Shown one piece after another: positions 7,400 through 15,670 of a DNA stretch of 64,000 bases (the first letter of the stretch is position 1; every line of letters starts with the position of its first letter). The DNA comes from JAGVSZ01 sp963716855 (GTDB lineage Bacteria > Pseudomonadota > Gammaproteobacteria > Burkholderiales > SG8-39), in the NCBI GenBank assembly GCA_963716855.1, contig CAVQUV010000025.1, forward strand, positions 42,565 to 106,564, given 5' to 3'. Position numbers and translations under genes: made by a program. Under the pieces are notes generated by a model. It was not told where the DNA came from. It ran no database searches and was given only the letters and a program-made list of their open reading frames with translations.

Positions 7400-8443
7400 A
7401 TGCGCATCGGGGACTTCCACGCCAGCTACCGCCACGACGAGGCGCTGTTCGACACGCGCGTGCAGCGCGCGTGGTTCGCGGTGCTGGTCGTCGCGCTCCT
7501 GGCGTTCCCGTTCGTCGGCGGGGCGTACTTCGTCTATCTCGCGTGCCTGCTGGGGATCCATCTCATCAGCGCGGCAGGCCTCAACATCATGACCGGCTAC
7601 ACCGGGCTGATCTCGCTCGGGCACGCCGCCTTCATGGGCGTCGGCTGCTACACCGTTGCGGTGGCCGAAAGGGCCGGCATCCCCTTCTACCTCGCGCTGC
7701 CGCTCGCCGGTGCCGTGAGCGCGGGCGTAGGCCTGGTGGTCGGCGTGCCGAGCCTGCGGATCAAGGGCCTCTATTTTGCGGTGGCCACGCTCGCCGCCCA
7801 GTTCGTGCTCGGCTTCGTCTTCCGCGAGTGGGAATCGGTGACCGGCGGCGTGCGCGGCGCGAACGTCCCGGCCGCGTCGCTCTTCGGGTTCGAGCTGGCC
7901 GGCGATCAGCGCATCTACTTCCTGATCGTGCCGCTCGCGGTCGTGATGCTCCTCGGCGCCCGGAACCTGTTCCGCACCCGGGTCGGCCGCGCCTTCATCG
8001 CGATCCGCGATCGCGACATCTCGGCCGAGGTCCTCGGCATCAGCCTCTTCCACTACAAGCTGCTCGCGTTCGCGATCGGTTCCTTCTATGCGGGCGTGGC
8101 GGGCGGGCTGTGGGGCTACTTCTTCCGCGTCGCGACGCCGGAGCTGTTCGGCCTGCCGCTCTCGGTCTTCTATCTCGCCGCGATCATCGTCGGCGGGCTG
8201 GGCTCGATCCTCGGCACCATCCTGGGCGCGACCTTCATGACGATGGTCCCGGAAATCCTGCGCGCGATGGTCGGCTGGGCCCAGGCCCTGGGCATACAGG
8301 ACGCCAGCGTGTTTCTCGCCTCGATCCGGCAGGTCGTATTCGGCCTGCTGATCGTCGGCTTCCTGATCTTCGAACCGCACGGCCTGGCCGAGATCTGGCG
8401 GCGCGTGCGCCGGTTCTTCCATCTCTGGCCGTTCCGGACGTAG
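7400..8443 (+). CDS. livM: Branched-chain-type ABC transporter permease LivM
   Basis: Second permease of the importer, 347 residues. It has multiple membrane segments and the LivM landmarks GLNIMTGYTGLISLGHAAFMGVG, VGVPSLRIKGLYFAVATLAAQF, the coupling-loop segment FIAIRDRDISAEVLGIS, and AAIIVGGLGSILGTILGA. Its C-terminus (EPHGLAEIWRRVRRFFHLWPF) is typical of the betaproteobacterial subfamily associated with aromatic or fatty acid catabolic loci. Confidence 0.92.
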   Translation: MRIGDFHASYRHDEALFDTRVQRAWFAVLVVALLAFPFVGGAYFVYLACLLGIHLISAAGLNIMTGYTGLISLGHAAFMGVGCYTVAVAERAGIPFYLALPLAGAVSAGVGLVVGVPSLRIKGLYFAVATLAAQFVLGFVFREWESVTGGVRGANVPAASLFGFELAGDQRIYFLIVPLAVVMLLGARNLFRTRVGRAFIAIRDRDISAEVLGISLFHYKLLAFAIGSFYAGVAGGLWGYFFRVATPELFGLPLSVFYLAAIIVGGLGSILGTILGATFMTMVPEILRAMVGWAQALGIQDASVFLASIRQVVFGLLIVGFLIFEPHGLAEIWRRVRRFFHLWPFRT

Positions 8444-8482
8444 CATCCACGACTTTCGATCCACCTGAGGAGGAGAGGGAAC

Positions 8483-9679
8483 ATGAGCACCTTCGATCGC
8501 CGCCGATTCATCGGCTCCGGGGTCGCGGCCGCCGCGGCCGCCGCGCTGGGCGCGCCGCTGCGCGTCTTTGCGCAATCCGCGGAGATCGTCATCGGCGCCG
8601 CGCCGCCGATCACCGGCGTCTTCGCGTTTGCCGGGGCGGGCCTGCACGCCGGTCTCGGCGACTGGGTCGAGTGGAAGAATGCCCAGGGCGGCATCGCGGG
8701 ACGCAAGCTGCGCTACATCGCCGAGGACTCCAGCTACAAGGTGGATCAGTCGGTGGCGATCTTCAAGAAGCTCGTCGCGCAGTACAAGCCGCCCGTGTTC
8801 TACGGCGACTCGACCGGCTGGGCGAAGGCGATCGCGCCCGAGGTGAGCCAGCTCGGCTCGCTGCTCGCGACCGGACCGTCCTTCTCGTCCGATCTCGCCG
8901 ATCCGGCAAAGGCGCCGTATTACTTCATGCCCGGCCCGACCTACTCCGGCCAGATCGAGATCCTGCTGGAGCACGTGAGCCGCAGCGCGGCCGGCGCGAC
9001 CAAGCCGTCGGTCGCGTTCGTCTATTCCGACACCGAGTTCGGGCGCGACCCGATTGCCGCCGGCAAGGCGAAGGCCGCGAAGCTGGGCATCCCCGTCGCG
9101 CTCGAGATCATCACGAAGCCGGGCGCGGTCGACGTCTCCGCCGAGATGATCAAGCTGCGCCGCGCGAAGCCCGACTTCGTGATCTTCCACGGCTACGTGC
9201 TCGCGCCGATCCCGGAGTTCATCCGCCAGATGCGCGAGGCGGGCCTCTCCTCGCGCGGCATGGGCACGATCTACAGCATGGACAAGACCACCATCGACCA
9301 GATGGGCGCGGTGGGCGCGGGCTTCCTCGGCGTGATGCCCTACCGCTACTCGTTCGACAGCCAGAAGACCGCGACGATGGAGCTGATCCGCGAAGTCGGC
9401 TCCAGGAAGCCCGGCAACCCGTGGCAGACGACCTTCTATACGCAGGGATGGCTCGTCGGCATGATCTTCGACCAGGTCATCGGTCGCACGCTCAACGCGA
9501 AGAAGGAGCTCACCGGTCCGAACATGAAGGCGGCGCTCGAGTCGATCAACAAGTGGGACACGGGCGGCATCTTCGGCGTGCCGGTGTCGATGAAGACGCA
9601 CGCCATTCCGATCGGCCGCACGTACCTGGTGACCGGCCGGTCGATCGAGCCGGCTTCGGACTGGATCACGATCGGGTAA
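8483..9679 (+). CDS. Periplasmic substrate-binding protein of liv-type ABC importer
   Basis: Type I periplasmic binding protein (Peripla_BP_6 family), 398 residues. A twin-arginine signal (DRRRFIGSG followed by an Ala-rich stretch) suggests folded Tat export, with cleavage near residue 30. The mature N-terminus (EIVIGAAPPITGVFAFAG) is the usual first strand of the fold. AGGAGGAGAGGG gives a strong ribosome binding site, consistent with the high expression a binding protein needs. It sits between livM and livF, so it should confer specificity on this transporter. The ligand is unknown; the linked ligase and aromatic hydroxylase suggest an aromatic or fatty carboxylate. Confidence 0.9.
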   Translation: MSTFDRRRFIGSGVAAAAAAALGAPLRVFAQSAEIVIGAAPPITGVFAFAGAGLHAGLGDWVEWKNAQGGIAGRKLRYIAEDSSYKVDQSVAIFKKLVAQYKPPVFYGDSTGWAKAIAPEVSQLGSLLATGPSFSSDLADPAKAPYYFMPGPTYSGQIEILLEHVSRSAAGATKPSVAFVYSDTEFGRDPIAAGKAKAAKLGIPVALEIITKPGAVDVSAEMIKLRRAKPDFVIFHGYVLAPIPEFIRQMREAGLSSRGMGTIYSMDKTTIDQMGAVGAGFLGVMPYRYSFDSQKTATMELIREVGSRKPGNPWQTTFYTQGWLVGMIFDQVIGRTLNAKKELTGPNMKAALESINKWDTGGIFGVPVSMKTHAIPIGRTYLVTGRSIEPASDWITIG

Positions 9680-9752
9680 GGCGGGAAGGGAGAACGGGGC
9701 AGGCGTCGTAGTCCGTGCGGCGCTGCGCCTTTCCCTCCGTCGGCGCAAGTCA

Positions 9753-10562
9753 ATGAGCACCGTTGCGGCGCTTTCCGTCGAGAACCTGGAGGTGGTGTAC
9801 CACCACACCATCCAGGTCCTGCGCGGCCTCTCGCTCGAGGTGCCCGAACGCGGCATCGTGGCGCTGCTCGGCGCGAACGGCGCGGGAAAGACCACCACGC
9901 TCAAGGCGGTGTCCGGGCTGCTGCCGCTGGAGAACGGCGCGATCGGCGCCGGCGGCATCCGGTTCCGGGGCGAGCCGATCGATCACACGCCCCCGCACCT
10001 TCTCGCGCGCCGCGGGATCGTGCACGTGCGCGAGGGGCGCCGCGTGTTCGAGGACCTGACGGTGCAGGAGAACCTCGTCGCCGCGACCAATGCCCTCATC
10101 GGACGCCCGGCCAAGCCCGACTTCGAGATGGTGTACGGCTATTTCCCCCGGCTCGCGGAGCGCCGCAAGCAGCTCGCGGGCTACCTTTCCGGCGGCGAGC
10201 AGCAGATGCTCGCGATCGGCCGCGCCCTCGTCGCCGAGCCCGCGCTGATGCTGCTCGACGAGCCCTCGCTCGGGCTCGCGCCGATGGTGGTCGACGAGAT
10301 CTTCGGGATCGTCGCGCGCATCAATCGCGAGCGCGGCGTGGCGATGCTGCTCGTCGAGCAGAACGCGATGGCGGCGTTCGGCATCGCCGCTTACGGCTAC
10401 ATCATGGAGAACGGCCGCGTCGTGATCGACGGCCCCACCGAGCGGCTCGTCGCCGACCCGGACGTGCAGCGCTTCTATCTCGGCTACGGGGAGCAGACCA
10501 CCGAGGTGGCGAGCTTCCGCGACGTGAAGCACTACAAGCGGCGCAAGCGCTGGCTGTCGTGA
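9753..10562 (+). CDS. livF: Branched-chain-type ABC transporter ATPase (LivF)
   Basis: Second ATPase of the importer, 269 residues. Walker A is GANGAGKTT, the signature is LSGGEQQMLAIGRAL, Walker B is LMLLDEPSLGLAP, and the H-loop region LLVEQN(AM) carries the LivF-type Asn replacement. The tail YKRRKRWLS occurs in the same form in the second LivF of this window (43071-43904), showing that the two operons belong to one subfamily. A 14-bp direct duplication spans its stop codon (10552-10579). Confidence 0.93.
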   Translation: MSTVAALSVENLEVVYHHTIQVLRGLSLEVPERGIVALLGANGAGKTTTLKAVSGLLPLENGAIGAGGIRFRGEPIDHTPPHLLARRGIVHVREGRRVFEDLTVQENLVAATNALIGRPAKPDFEMVYGYFPRLAERRKQLAGYLSGGEQQMLAIGRALVAEPALMLLDEPSLGLAPMVVDEIFGIVARINRERGVAMLLVEQNAMAAFGIAAYGYIMENGRVVIDGPTERLVADPDVQRFYLGYGEQTTEVASFRDVKHYKRRKRWLS

Positions 10563-10572
10563 GCCCGCTGTC

Positions 10573-10638
10573 GTGAGCCCACGGAACCGCTCCAAGGGCG
10601 AACACCCGAGCGCGCTTCGCGCGAGGGTAGTCCAATGA
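10573..10638 (+). CDS. Putative 21-residue leader peptide coupled to the acyl-CoA ligase gene
   Basis: A GTG-started short frame encodes MSPRNRSKGE...RVVQ and ends in CAA-TGA. That TGA overlaps the ATG of the ligase gene (ATGA). It matches in length and pattern the three tandem leader frames at 15490-15670 (MSPPGRPKGE...KVSQ). The shared peptide pattern and identical stop-start overlap suggest translational coupling. The peptide has not been recognised as any known product. Confidence 0.5.
   Translation: MSPRNRSKGEHPSALRARVVQ
10604..10628 (+). promoter_or_regulatory. Hairpin sequestering the ligase ribosome binding site
   Basis: ACCCGAGCGCG and CGCGCGAGGGT pair at 9 of 11 positions around a CTT loop. 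The 3' arm contains GAGGG, the only good Shine-Dalgarno sequence, 7 bases before the ATG at 10635. The hairpins at 15521-15541 and in the next repeat have different arm sequences but the same geometry. Confidence 0.5.
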
Positions 10639-12500
10639 GTACGCACCCGCCGCCCGACGCCACGCTGCCGCAGCGGCTGCGCTTCTGGGCGCGGACGTGG
10701 CCGGACCGCGTCGCGCTCCGGCAGAAGGACTTCGGCATCTGGCAGCCCTACACCTGGGCCGACTACGACCGGCTCGCGCGGCACTTCGGGCTCGGCATGA
10801 CGCAGCTCGGGTTGCCGCCCGGCGGGCACGTCGCGATCGTCAGCGAGAACCGCAAGGAGTGGGTGATCACGCAACTCGGCCTCGGCATGGTGGGCGGGGT
10901 CACGGTGGGCGTCTATCCGACCAGCCCCGCCGAGGAGGTCGAGTTCCTGCTGGCGCTCTCGGAGGCGCGCTACGTCGTGTGCGAGGACCAGGAGCAGGTC
11001 GACAAGGTGCTCGAGTGCCGGGCGCGGCTGCCGGCGCTCGAGGCGATCGTCGTGATCGACCCGAAGGGCCTGCGCCGCTACGACCGCGCGGCGCTCCACG
11101 ACTTCGAGGCGGTGCTGCGACTCGGCGCGGAACTCGAGCGCGCGCAGCCACGGCTCGTCGACGAGCGGCTCGCGGCGCAGCGCGGCGACGACACGGCGCT
11201 GATGATCTTCACCTCGGGATCGACCGGGCGACCGAAGGCCGCGATGATCTCCTACGACAACATCAATGCGGCCGCGGAGGGCGGCGTCGCGATGTACGGC
11301 TTCGTCGCGACGGACTCGGTGCTCTCCTATCTGCCCCTGTGCCACGTCGCCGAGCAGAGCTTCACCGTATTCGTCCCGCTCGCCGTCGGCGCGACCGTGA
11401 ACTTCGCCGAGAGCCTGCGCACGGTGCAGTCGGACCTGCGCGAGATCGGGCCGACGATCTTCCTCGGCGTGCCGCGCATCTGGGAGAAGCTGCACGCGTC
11501 GATGGACATCAAGGCGCGCGAAGCGGGCGGCTTCCGACGGCGCCTGTTCGAGCGCGCGTTCGCGGCGGTAAAGAGCTTCGCGGTCCAGCCGCGCGCGACG
11601 TGGACGGTTGCGAACCGGCTCGCGTTCGGGTTCTGGTATCTCCTCGCCTTCCGTGCGCTCGCGAACTTCATCGGACTGCGCCGCTGCCGGGTCGCGTTCT
11701 CGGGCACCGCACCGGTGTCCCCGGATCTGCTCGCGTTCTATCGCGTGCTCGGCGTGCCGATCCTGGAGATCTACGGCATGACCGAGGTGTCGGGGCTCGC
11801 GCTCGGGCAGAAGACCGGCTACTCGCCGCCCGGAACCGTCGGCGTCGGCACGCCGACCGTGGAGGTGAAGCTCGCGGACGACGGCGAGGTGCTGATGCGC
11901 GGGCGCACCGTCTTCAAGGGCTACTACCGCAACCCGGGGGCAACGGCGGAGATCGTCGACGCCGAGGGCTGGCTGCACTCCGGCGATATCGGGGAATGGG
12001 TGAACATCGACGCGCCGGAAAAGGGCGCAGGCTCCCCGCTGCGCGAGATCCGGATCGTCGACCGCAAGAAAGACATCATGATCACCTCCGGCGGCAAGAA
12101 CATCGCGCCCTCCGAGGTGGAGAACCTGCTCAAGTTCAGTCCCTTCATCCGCGAGGCGGTGGTGATCGGCGAGCGGCGGCACTTCGTGACCGCGCTCCTC
12201 CAGATCGACTACGAGACGGTCGGCAAGTGGGCCGAGGAGCACGGCATCGCCTACACCAACTACCGGAACCTGGCGGAGAACCCGCGCGTGCGCGCGCTCA
12301 TCCAGGCCGAGGTGGACAACGCGAACGCCCGCATGCCGCGCGTGCAGGGCGTGCGCAAGTTCCACATCCTCGCCAAGGAACTCGACCACGACGACGGCGA
12401 GATGACCGCGACGCTGAAGCTGCGCCGCAAGAACATCGAGGAGAAGTACGCCGACGTGATCGAGGCGCTGTACCGCGACGCGGCGCCGCAGGAGGCCTAG
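10635..12500 (+). CDS. AMP-forming long-chain/aryl acyl-CoA ligase
   Basis: ANL-superfamily ligase of 621 residues that activates a carboxylic acid to its CoA thioester through an acyl-adenylate. The P-loop MIFTSGSTGRPKA is near residue 190, the YGMTE(V) adenine-binding motif near 380, the GWLHSGDIG hinge region near 445 and RKKDIMITSGGKNIAP near 476. The C-terminus (KELDHDDGEMTATLKLRRKNIEEKY) is typical of the FadD15-like group often linked to liv transporters. It follows livF, so it probably activates the imported acid. A homologue in the second liv operon (48454-50404) plays the same part. Confidence 0.92.
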   Translation: MSTHPPPDATLPQRLRFWARTWPDRVALRQKDFGIWQPYTWADYDRLARHFGLGMTQLGLPPGGHVAIVSENRKEWVITQLGLGMVGGVTVGVYPTSPAEEVEFLLALSEARYVVCEDQEQVDKVLECRARLPALEAIVVIDPKGLRRYDRAALHDFEAVLRLGAELERAQPRLVDERLAAQRGDDTALMIFTSGSTGRPKAAMISYDNINAAAEGGVAMYGFVATDSVLSYLPLCHVAEQSFTVFVPLAVGATVNFAESLRTVQSDLREIGPTIFLGVPRIWEKLHASMDIKAREAGGFRRRLFERAFAAVKSFAVQPRATWTVANRLAFGFWYLLAFRALANFIGLRRCRVAFSGTAPVSPDLLAFYRVLGVPILEIYGMTEVSGLALGQKTGYSPPGTVGVGTPTVEVKLADDGEVLMRGRTVFKGYYRNPGATAEIVDAEGWLHSGDIGEWVNIDAPEKGAGSPLREIRIVDRKKDIMITSGGKNIAPSEVENLLKFSPFIREAVVIGERRHFVTALLQIDYETVGKWAEEHGIAYTNYRNLAENPRVRALIQAEVDNANARMPRVQGVRKFHILAKELDHDDGEMTATLKLRRKNIEEKYADVIEALYRDAAPQEA

Positions 12501-12504
12501 CGCG

Positions 12505-13491
12505 ATGCGGTTCGTTCTCGCCCGCTTGCTGACGGTTGCAGCAGTCGTGCTCGCCGGTGCGCCCGGCGCGCAGGCGCAGGAGAAGTATCCCGACCGGCCG
12601 GTTCGGCTCGTCGTGCCGTTCGCGCCGGGGGGCGAGACCGACCTGATCGGCCGGCTGTGGGCGCAGAAGGTCGCGCCGCACCTCGGCAGCGCCATCGTCG
12701 TCGACAACCGCCCCGGGGGCGGCGGCGCCGTCGGCGCGACCGAGGTCGCACGTGCGAAACCGGACGGCTACACGCTGCTCGCCGGCACGACGACCACGCA
12801 GGTGATCAACCCGGCCGCGACGGCGAATCCGCCCTACGATGCGGTCCGGGACTTCGCGGCGATCGGCATCGTCAGCACCACGCCGACGGCGATCATCGTC
12901 AATCCCGCCTTGCCGGCGAAGACCCTGCAGGAACTGATCGCGCTCGCGCGGGCGAATCCCGGCAAGTACTCCTACGGGTCGGCGGGGCAAGGCACGATCA
13001 CCAACCTGACGGGCGAGCTCTTCAGGCAGCTCGCGGGCGGCCTCGACCTGGTGCACATCCCCTACAAGGGCGGCGGCCCGGCGATGCAGGACCTCATCGC
13101 CGGGCACATCCCGGTGCTGACGCCGATCCTGAGCTCGACGGTGATCGGGCACCATCGCGCCGGGCGCGCACGCATCCTCGCGATCAACAGCGAGGCGCGC
13201 CTCAAGGCGGCGCCCGACGTCCCGACGGCGATCGAGTCGGGGCTCCCGGACATGAAAGTGGTCGTGTTCAACGCGGTGTTCGCGCCCGCGGGGACCCCGC
13301 GCCAGGTCCTCGACGCGCTGGTCCAGGCCACTGCGAAGGCGAAGGCGGACCCCGGCTTCGCCGCGGACCTCGAGCGGGCAGGTGCGGAGATGGTCGCCGA
13401 CTCGACCCCCGAATCGGCCACGCGATTCATCCGCGACGAGGCGGCGCGCTGGGCGCCGATCGTCAAGGCGAGCGGCTTCACCGCGAACTGA
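12505..13491 (+). CDS. TctC/Bug-family periplasmic solute-binding protein
   Basis: Tripartite tricarboxylate transporter receptor of 328 residues. The Sec signal peptide is residues 1-25 (ending PGAQAQ). The mature start YPDRPVRLVVPFAPGGETD and the VVDNRPGGGGAVGA loop that binds the ligand carboxylate are classic Bug features. No TctA or TctB membrane genes lie beside it, so it is an orphan receptor, which is common in Burkholderiales. It lies 4 bases after the ligase gene and 2 before the hydroxylase gene, so it is probably cotranscribed and may bind the same class of acid. Confidence 0.9.
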   Translation: MRFVLARLLTVAAVVLAGAPGAQAQEKYPDRPVRLVVPFAPGGETDLIGRLWAQKVAPHLGSAIVVDNRPGGGGAVGATEVARAKPDGYTLLAGTTTTQVINPAATANPPYDAVRDFAAIGIVSTTPTAIIVNPALPAKTLQELIALARANPGKYSYGSAGQGTITNLTGELFRQLAGGLDLVHIPYKGGGPAMQDLIAGHIPVLTPILSSTVIGHHRAGRARILAINSEARLKAAPDVPTAIESGLPDMKVVVFNAVFAPAGTPRQVLDALVQATAKAKADPGFAADLERAGAEMVADSTPESATRFIRDEAARWAPIVKASGFTAN

Positions 13492-13493
13492 TC

Positions 13494-14639
13494 GTGGGAC
13501 GCGCCACGCTTTCGATCGCGATCATCGGCGCCGGCATGGGCGGCCTCGCGGCGGCGGCCACGCTGCGTCGCGCGGGCTTTGCCGTGCAGGTCTACGAGCA
13601 GGCGAGCCGGTTCGCGCGCGTCGGCGCGGGCATTCAGATGATGCCGAACTCGATGAAGGTGCTGCGCGGCATCGGCGTGGAGGCACGCCTGCGCCGCGCG
13701 GCCTTCGCGCCCGACTCGCACCTGAACCGCCTCTGGGACACGGGCGAAGTGACGAACGAGCTGCCGATGCCCGAGAGCCTGTACGGCGCGCCGTACCTCT
13801 GCATGCACCGGGCGACGCTCCACGACGCGCTCGCTGCCGCTGTGCCGGCGGAGGTCGTTCATCTCGGCAAGAGGCTCGTCGGGCTCGAGCCGGCCGCCGG
13901 CGGGGTCGAGATCGCTTTCGCAGACGGCACGCGCGTGCGCGCGGACGCCGTCGTCGGCGCCGACGGCGTGCACTCCGCGGTGCGCGAGATCCTGCTCGGG
14001 CCGGAGAAGCTCGACTGGAAAGGCCGCGTGGCCTACCGCGCGGTGTTCCCCGCGGCCCTCGTCGGGCGCGACCTCGGTCGCTCGCGCACGAAGTGGTGGG
14101 GCACCGACCGCCATATCGTCGTCTACTACACCACCCCGGCGCGCGACGAGGTCTACTTCGTGACCAGCGTGCCGGAGGAGGCCGCGTGGATGACGCGCGA
14201 GTCGTGGTCCGCCAAGGGCGACGTGCGCGAGCTGCGTGCGGCCTACGCGGGTTTTCATCCGGACGTGCGCGCCGTGCTCGACGGCTGTCCCGACTGCCAC
14301 AAGTGGGCGATCCTCGAGCGGCAACCGCTCCCGCGCTGGAGCGAGGGCCGCGTCGCGCTCCTCGGCGACGCCTGCCATCCGATGACGCCCTACATGGCGC
14401 AGGGCGCGGCGACCTCGATCGAGGACGCGGCCGTGCTCGCGCGCTGCCTCGAGGAGGTCGAGGGCGCGCACATCGAGGGCGCGTTCAGGCGCTACGAAGC
14501 CCACCGCAAGCCGCGCACCTCGCGGATCCAGGCGATCTCGAGCGCCAACACGTGGATGAAACGCGGCGAGACGGACACCGCGTGGCTCTACGGCTACGAC
14601 GCGTGGACCGCCCCGTTGTCGGAGCCGGGGGCGAGCTGA
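13494..14639 (+). CDS. FAD-dependent aromatic hydroxylase, 6-hydroxynicotinate/salicylate monooxygenase family
   Basis: Class A flavoprotein monooxygenase of 381 residues. It has the GAGMGG dinucleotide motif at the N-terminus, the VVGADGVHSAVR (DG) motif near residue 157 and GDACHPMTPYMAQGA near residue 290, which binds the FAD pyrophosphate. Overall it resembles 6-hydroxynicotinate 3-monooxygenase (NicC), including KWWGTDRH-VVYYTT and the C-terminal WLYGYD. By-eye comparison suggests the N-terminal active-site His of NicC is Gln here (GAGIQMMPN) and its Cys before KWW is Arg, so the substrate may differ. The GTG start is 2 bases after the TctC stop. Confidence 0.85.
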   Translation: MGRATLSIAIIGAGMGGLAAAATLRRAGFAVQVYEQASRFARVGAGIQMMPNSMKVLRGIGVEARLRRAAFAPDSHLNRLWDTGEVTNELPMPESLYGAPYLCMHRATLHDALAAAVPAEVVHLGKRLVGLEPAAGGVEIAFADGTRVRADAVVGADGVHSAVREILLGPEKLDWKGRVAYRAVFPAALVGRDLGRSRTKWWGTDRHIVVYYTTPARDEVYFVTSVPEEAAWMTRESWSAKGDVRELRAAYAGFHPDVRAVLDGCPDCHKWAILERQPLPRWSEGRVALLGDACHPMTPYMAQGAATSIEDAAVLARCLEEVEGAHIEGAFRRYEAHRKPRTSRIQAISSANTWMKRGETDTAWLYGYDAWTAPLSEPGAS

Positions 14640-14666
14640 GCGGCGGCGAATCGTGCGCCGCCACCG

Positions 14667-15380
14667 TCAGCGCGGGACCGCCTCCCGCGCCGCCTTGACG
14701 GCCTCTTCGACGATGAGCGCCTGCCGCGCGGGATCGGCGGGTCCGCACACCGACTCGCAGCGCCAGTTCGTGGTGTCCTCGAAGTCGCAATGCGATGCGC
14801 CGTCGATGCGCTCGGTGCGTCGCTTCGGCAGCCAGTCGGCGATCCGCCGCGCGCTGCCGCCGACATTGCACGGGCCGCTCGGCGCGCGCAGGACGAGCGC
14901 GGGCGCCTGCAGGTTGCGCGCGGCGCCCTCCGAAATTCCGAACGTGTCGACCGGGTCGAGGCCGATCCAGAGCGCGAGCCGCGGCACGCGATCGGTCGCC
15001 AGCAGCGCTGCCAGACCGCCGGCGGAGGTGCCGATCAGCACGACCGGCCGCGCGTCGAGCCCGTGCTCCGCTTCCACCGCTTTGACGAGCGCCACGATCG
15101 CAGCGGCATTCGCGTCGTGCTGGACCCAGTGCGGCAGGTCGGGCACGGCGACCGCGAATCCCTCCTCCGCCAAGCGGGCGGCGAGCATGCCGTGGCGTCC
15201 GCGCGACCGCGTGAATCCGTGCGCGATGACGGCAAGCCCGCGCGGCGGCAGGGCGGCGGGCAGGTAGACGTCGACCTCGGTCGACTGGTCGGCGAGCGTG
15301 AAGGCGCGCGTTTCGACAGTGGCGGCGGCCGCGGCGCCGGCCCCCGCGAGCGCGAGGAGAAAGACGATCAATCGGGCCAT
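14667..15380 (-). CDS. Exported alpha/beta hydrolase
   Basis: Alpha/beta-hydrolase fold protein of 237 residues with a Sec signal peptide (MARLIVFLLALAGAGAAAAA). The nucleophile elbow is GTSAGG, a candidate acid is in the WIGLDPVDTFG region, and the final His is in DGASHCDFEDTT. Three to four Cys (CNVGG, HCDFE, WRCESVCGP) suggest disulfides in the periplasm. It resembles chlorophyllase/dienelactone-type hydrolases, but no substrate can be assigned. It lies convergent to the monooxygenase gene with 27 bp between stops. Confidence 0.8.
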   Translation of the reverse strand: MARLIVFLLALAGAGAAAAATVETRAFTLADQSTEVDVYLPAALPPRGLAVIAHGFTRSRGRHGMLAARLAEEGFAVAVPDLPHWVQHDANAAAIVALVKAVEAEHGLDARPVVLIGTSAGGLAALLATDRVPRLALWIGLDPVDTFGISEGAARNLQAPALVLRAPSGPCNVGGSARRIADWLPKRRTERIDGASHCDFEDTTNWRCESVCGPADPARQALIVEEAVKAAREAVPR

Positions 15381-15489
15381 GTGGGTTCGGTAACGCGCCG
15401 CCGCGCCAAGGCGTTTACCCGCGCGGCCGGGAAAGGGGGATTGTTAGACTCGCCGCATGCCCCCCGGTCCGAACCGACGCAGGTCGCGC

Positions 15490-15552
15490 ATGAGCCCGCC
15501 GGGCCGCCCCAAGGGCGAATCCTTGGCGCGCAGCGCCAAGGTAAGCCAATGA
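15490..15552 (+). CDS. Putative 20-residue leader peptide 1
   Basis: Encodes MSPPGRPKGE...KVSQ. Its TGA overlaps the next repeat's ATG (ATGA). Upstream AGG is weak, so this first frame may be poorly initiated. Translation is inferred from the layout only. Confidence 0.45.
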   Translation: MSPPGRPKGESLARSAKVSQ

Positions 15553-15611
15553 GCCCGCCGGGCCGCCCCAAGGGCGAATCCTTGGCGCGCAGCGCCAAGG
15601 TAAGCCAATGA
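15549..15611 (+). CDS. Putative 20-residue leader peptide 2
   Basis: Same peptide as the first unit. Its start overlaps the first unit's stop and its stop overlaps the third unit's start. AAGG at 15538-15541 is the candidate RBS and lies in a hairpin arm. Confidence 0.45.
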   Translation: MSPPGRPKGESLARSAKVSQ

Positions 15612-15670
15612 GCCCGCCGGGCCGCCCCAAGGGCGAATCCCTGGCGCGCAGCGCCAAGGCAAACCAATGA
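15608..15670 (+). CDS. Putative 20-residue leader peptide 3
   Basis: Encodes MSPPGRPKGE...KANQ, two residues different from units 1 and 2 at the end. Its TGA overlaps the ATG of the methyltransferase gene at 15667, completing a chain of four ATGA-coupled starts. Confidence 0.45.
   Translation: MSPPGRPKGESLARSAKANQ

Larger units (their letters stand above)
15490..15666 (+). repeat. Three tandem 59-bp repeats, each with a hairpin, RBS and start codon
   Basis: Units start at 15490, 15549 and 15608, and the array ends exactly at the ATG of the FkbM gene (15667). Copies 1 and 2 are nearly identical; copy 3 differs at a few bases. Each carries CCTTGGCGC-GCA-GCGCCAAGG (first copy 15521-15541) and AAGG 7 bases before an ATG. 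A divergent single copy precedes the acyl-CoA ligase gene at 10573-10638. Confidence 0.9.

Noticed and set aside
8170..8706. 178-residue minus-strand frame over the livM end
   Set aside because: Shadow frame with no recognisable sequence, opposite two well-supported genes.
6719..9958. 1079-residue minus-strand open frame across livH-livF
   Set aside because: Same antisense effect; low-complexity Arg/Asp-rich protein with no family features.
15490..15666. Tandem repeats as a CRISPR array
   Set aside because: Units are contiguous 59-bp direct copies without variable spacers, and each ends at a start codon.
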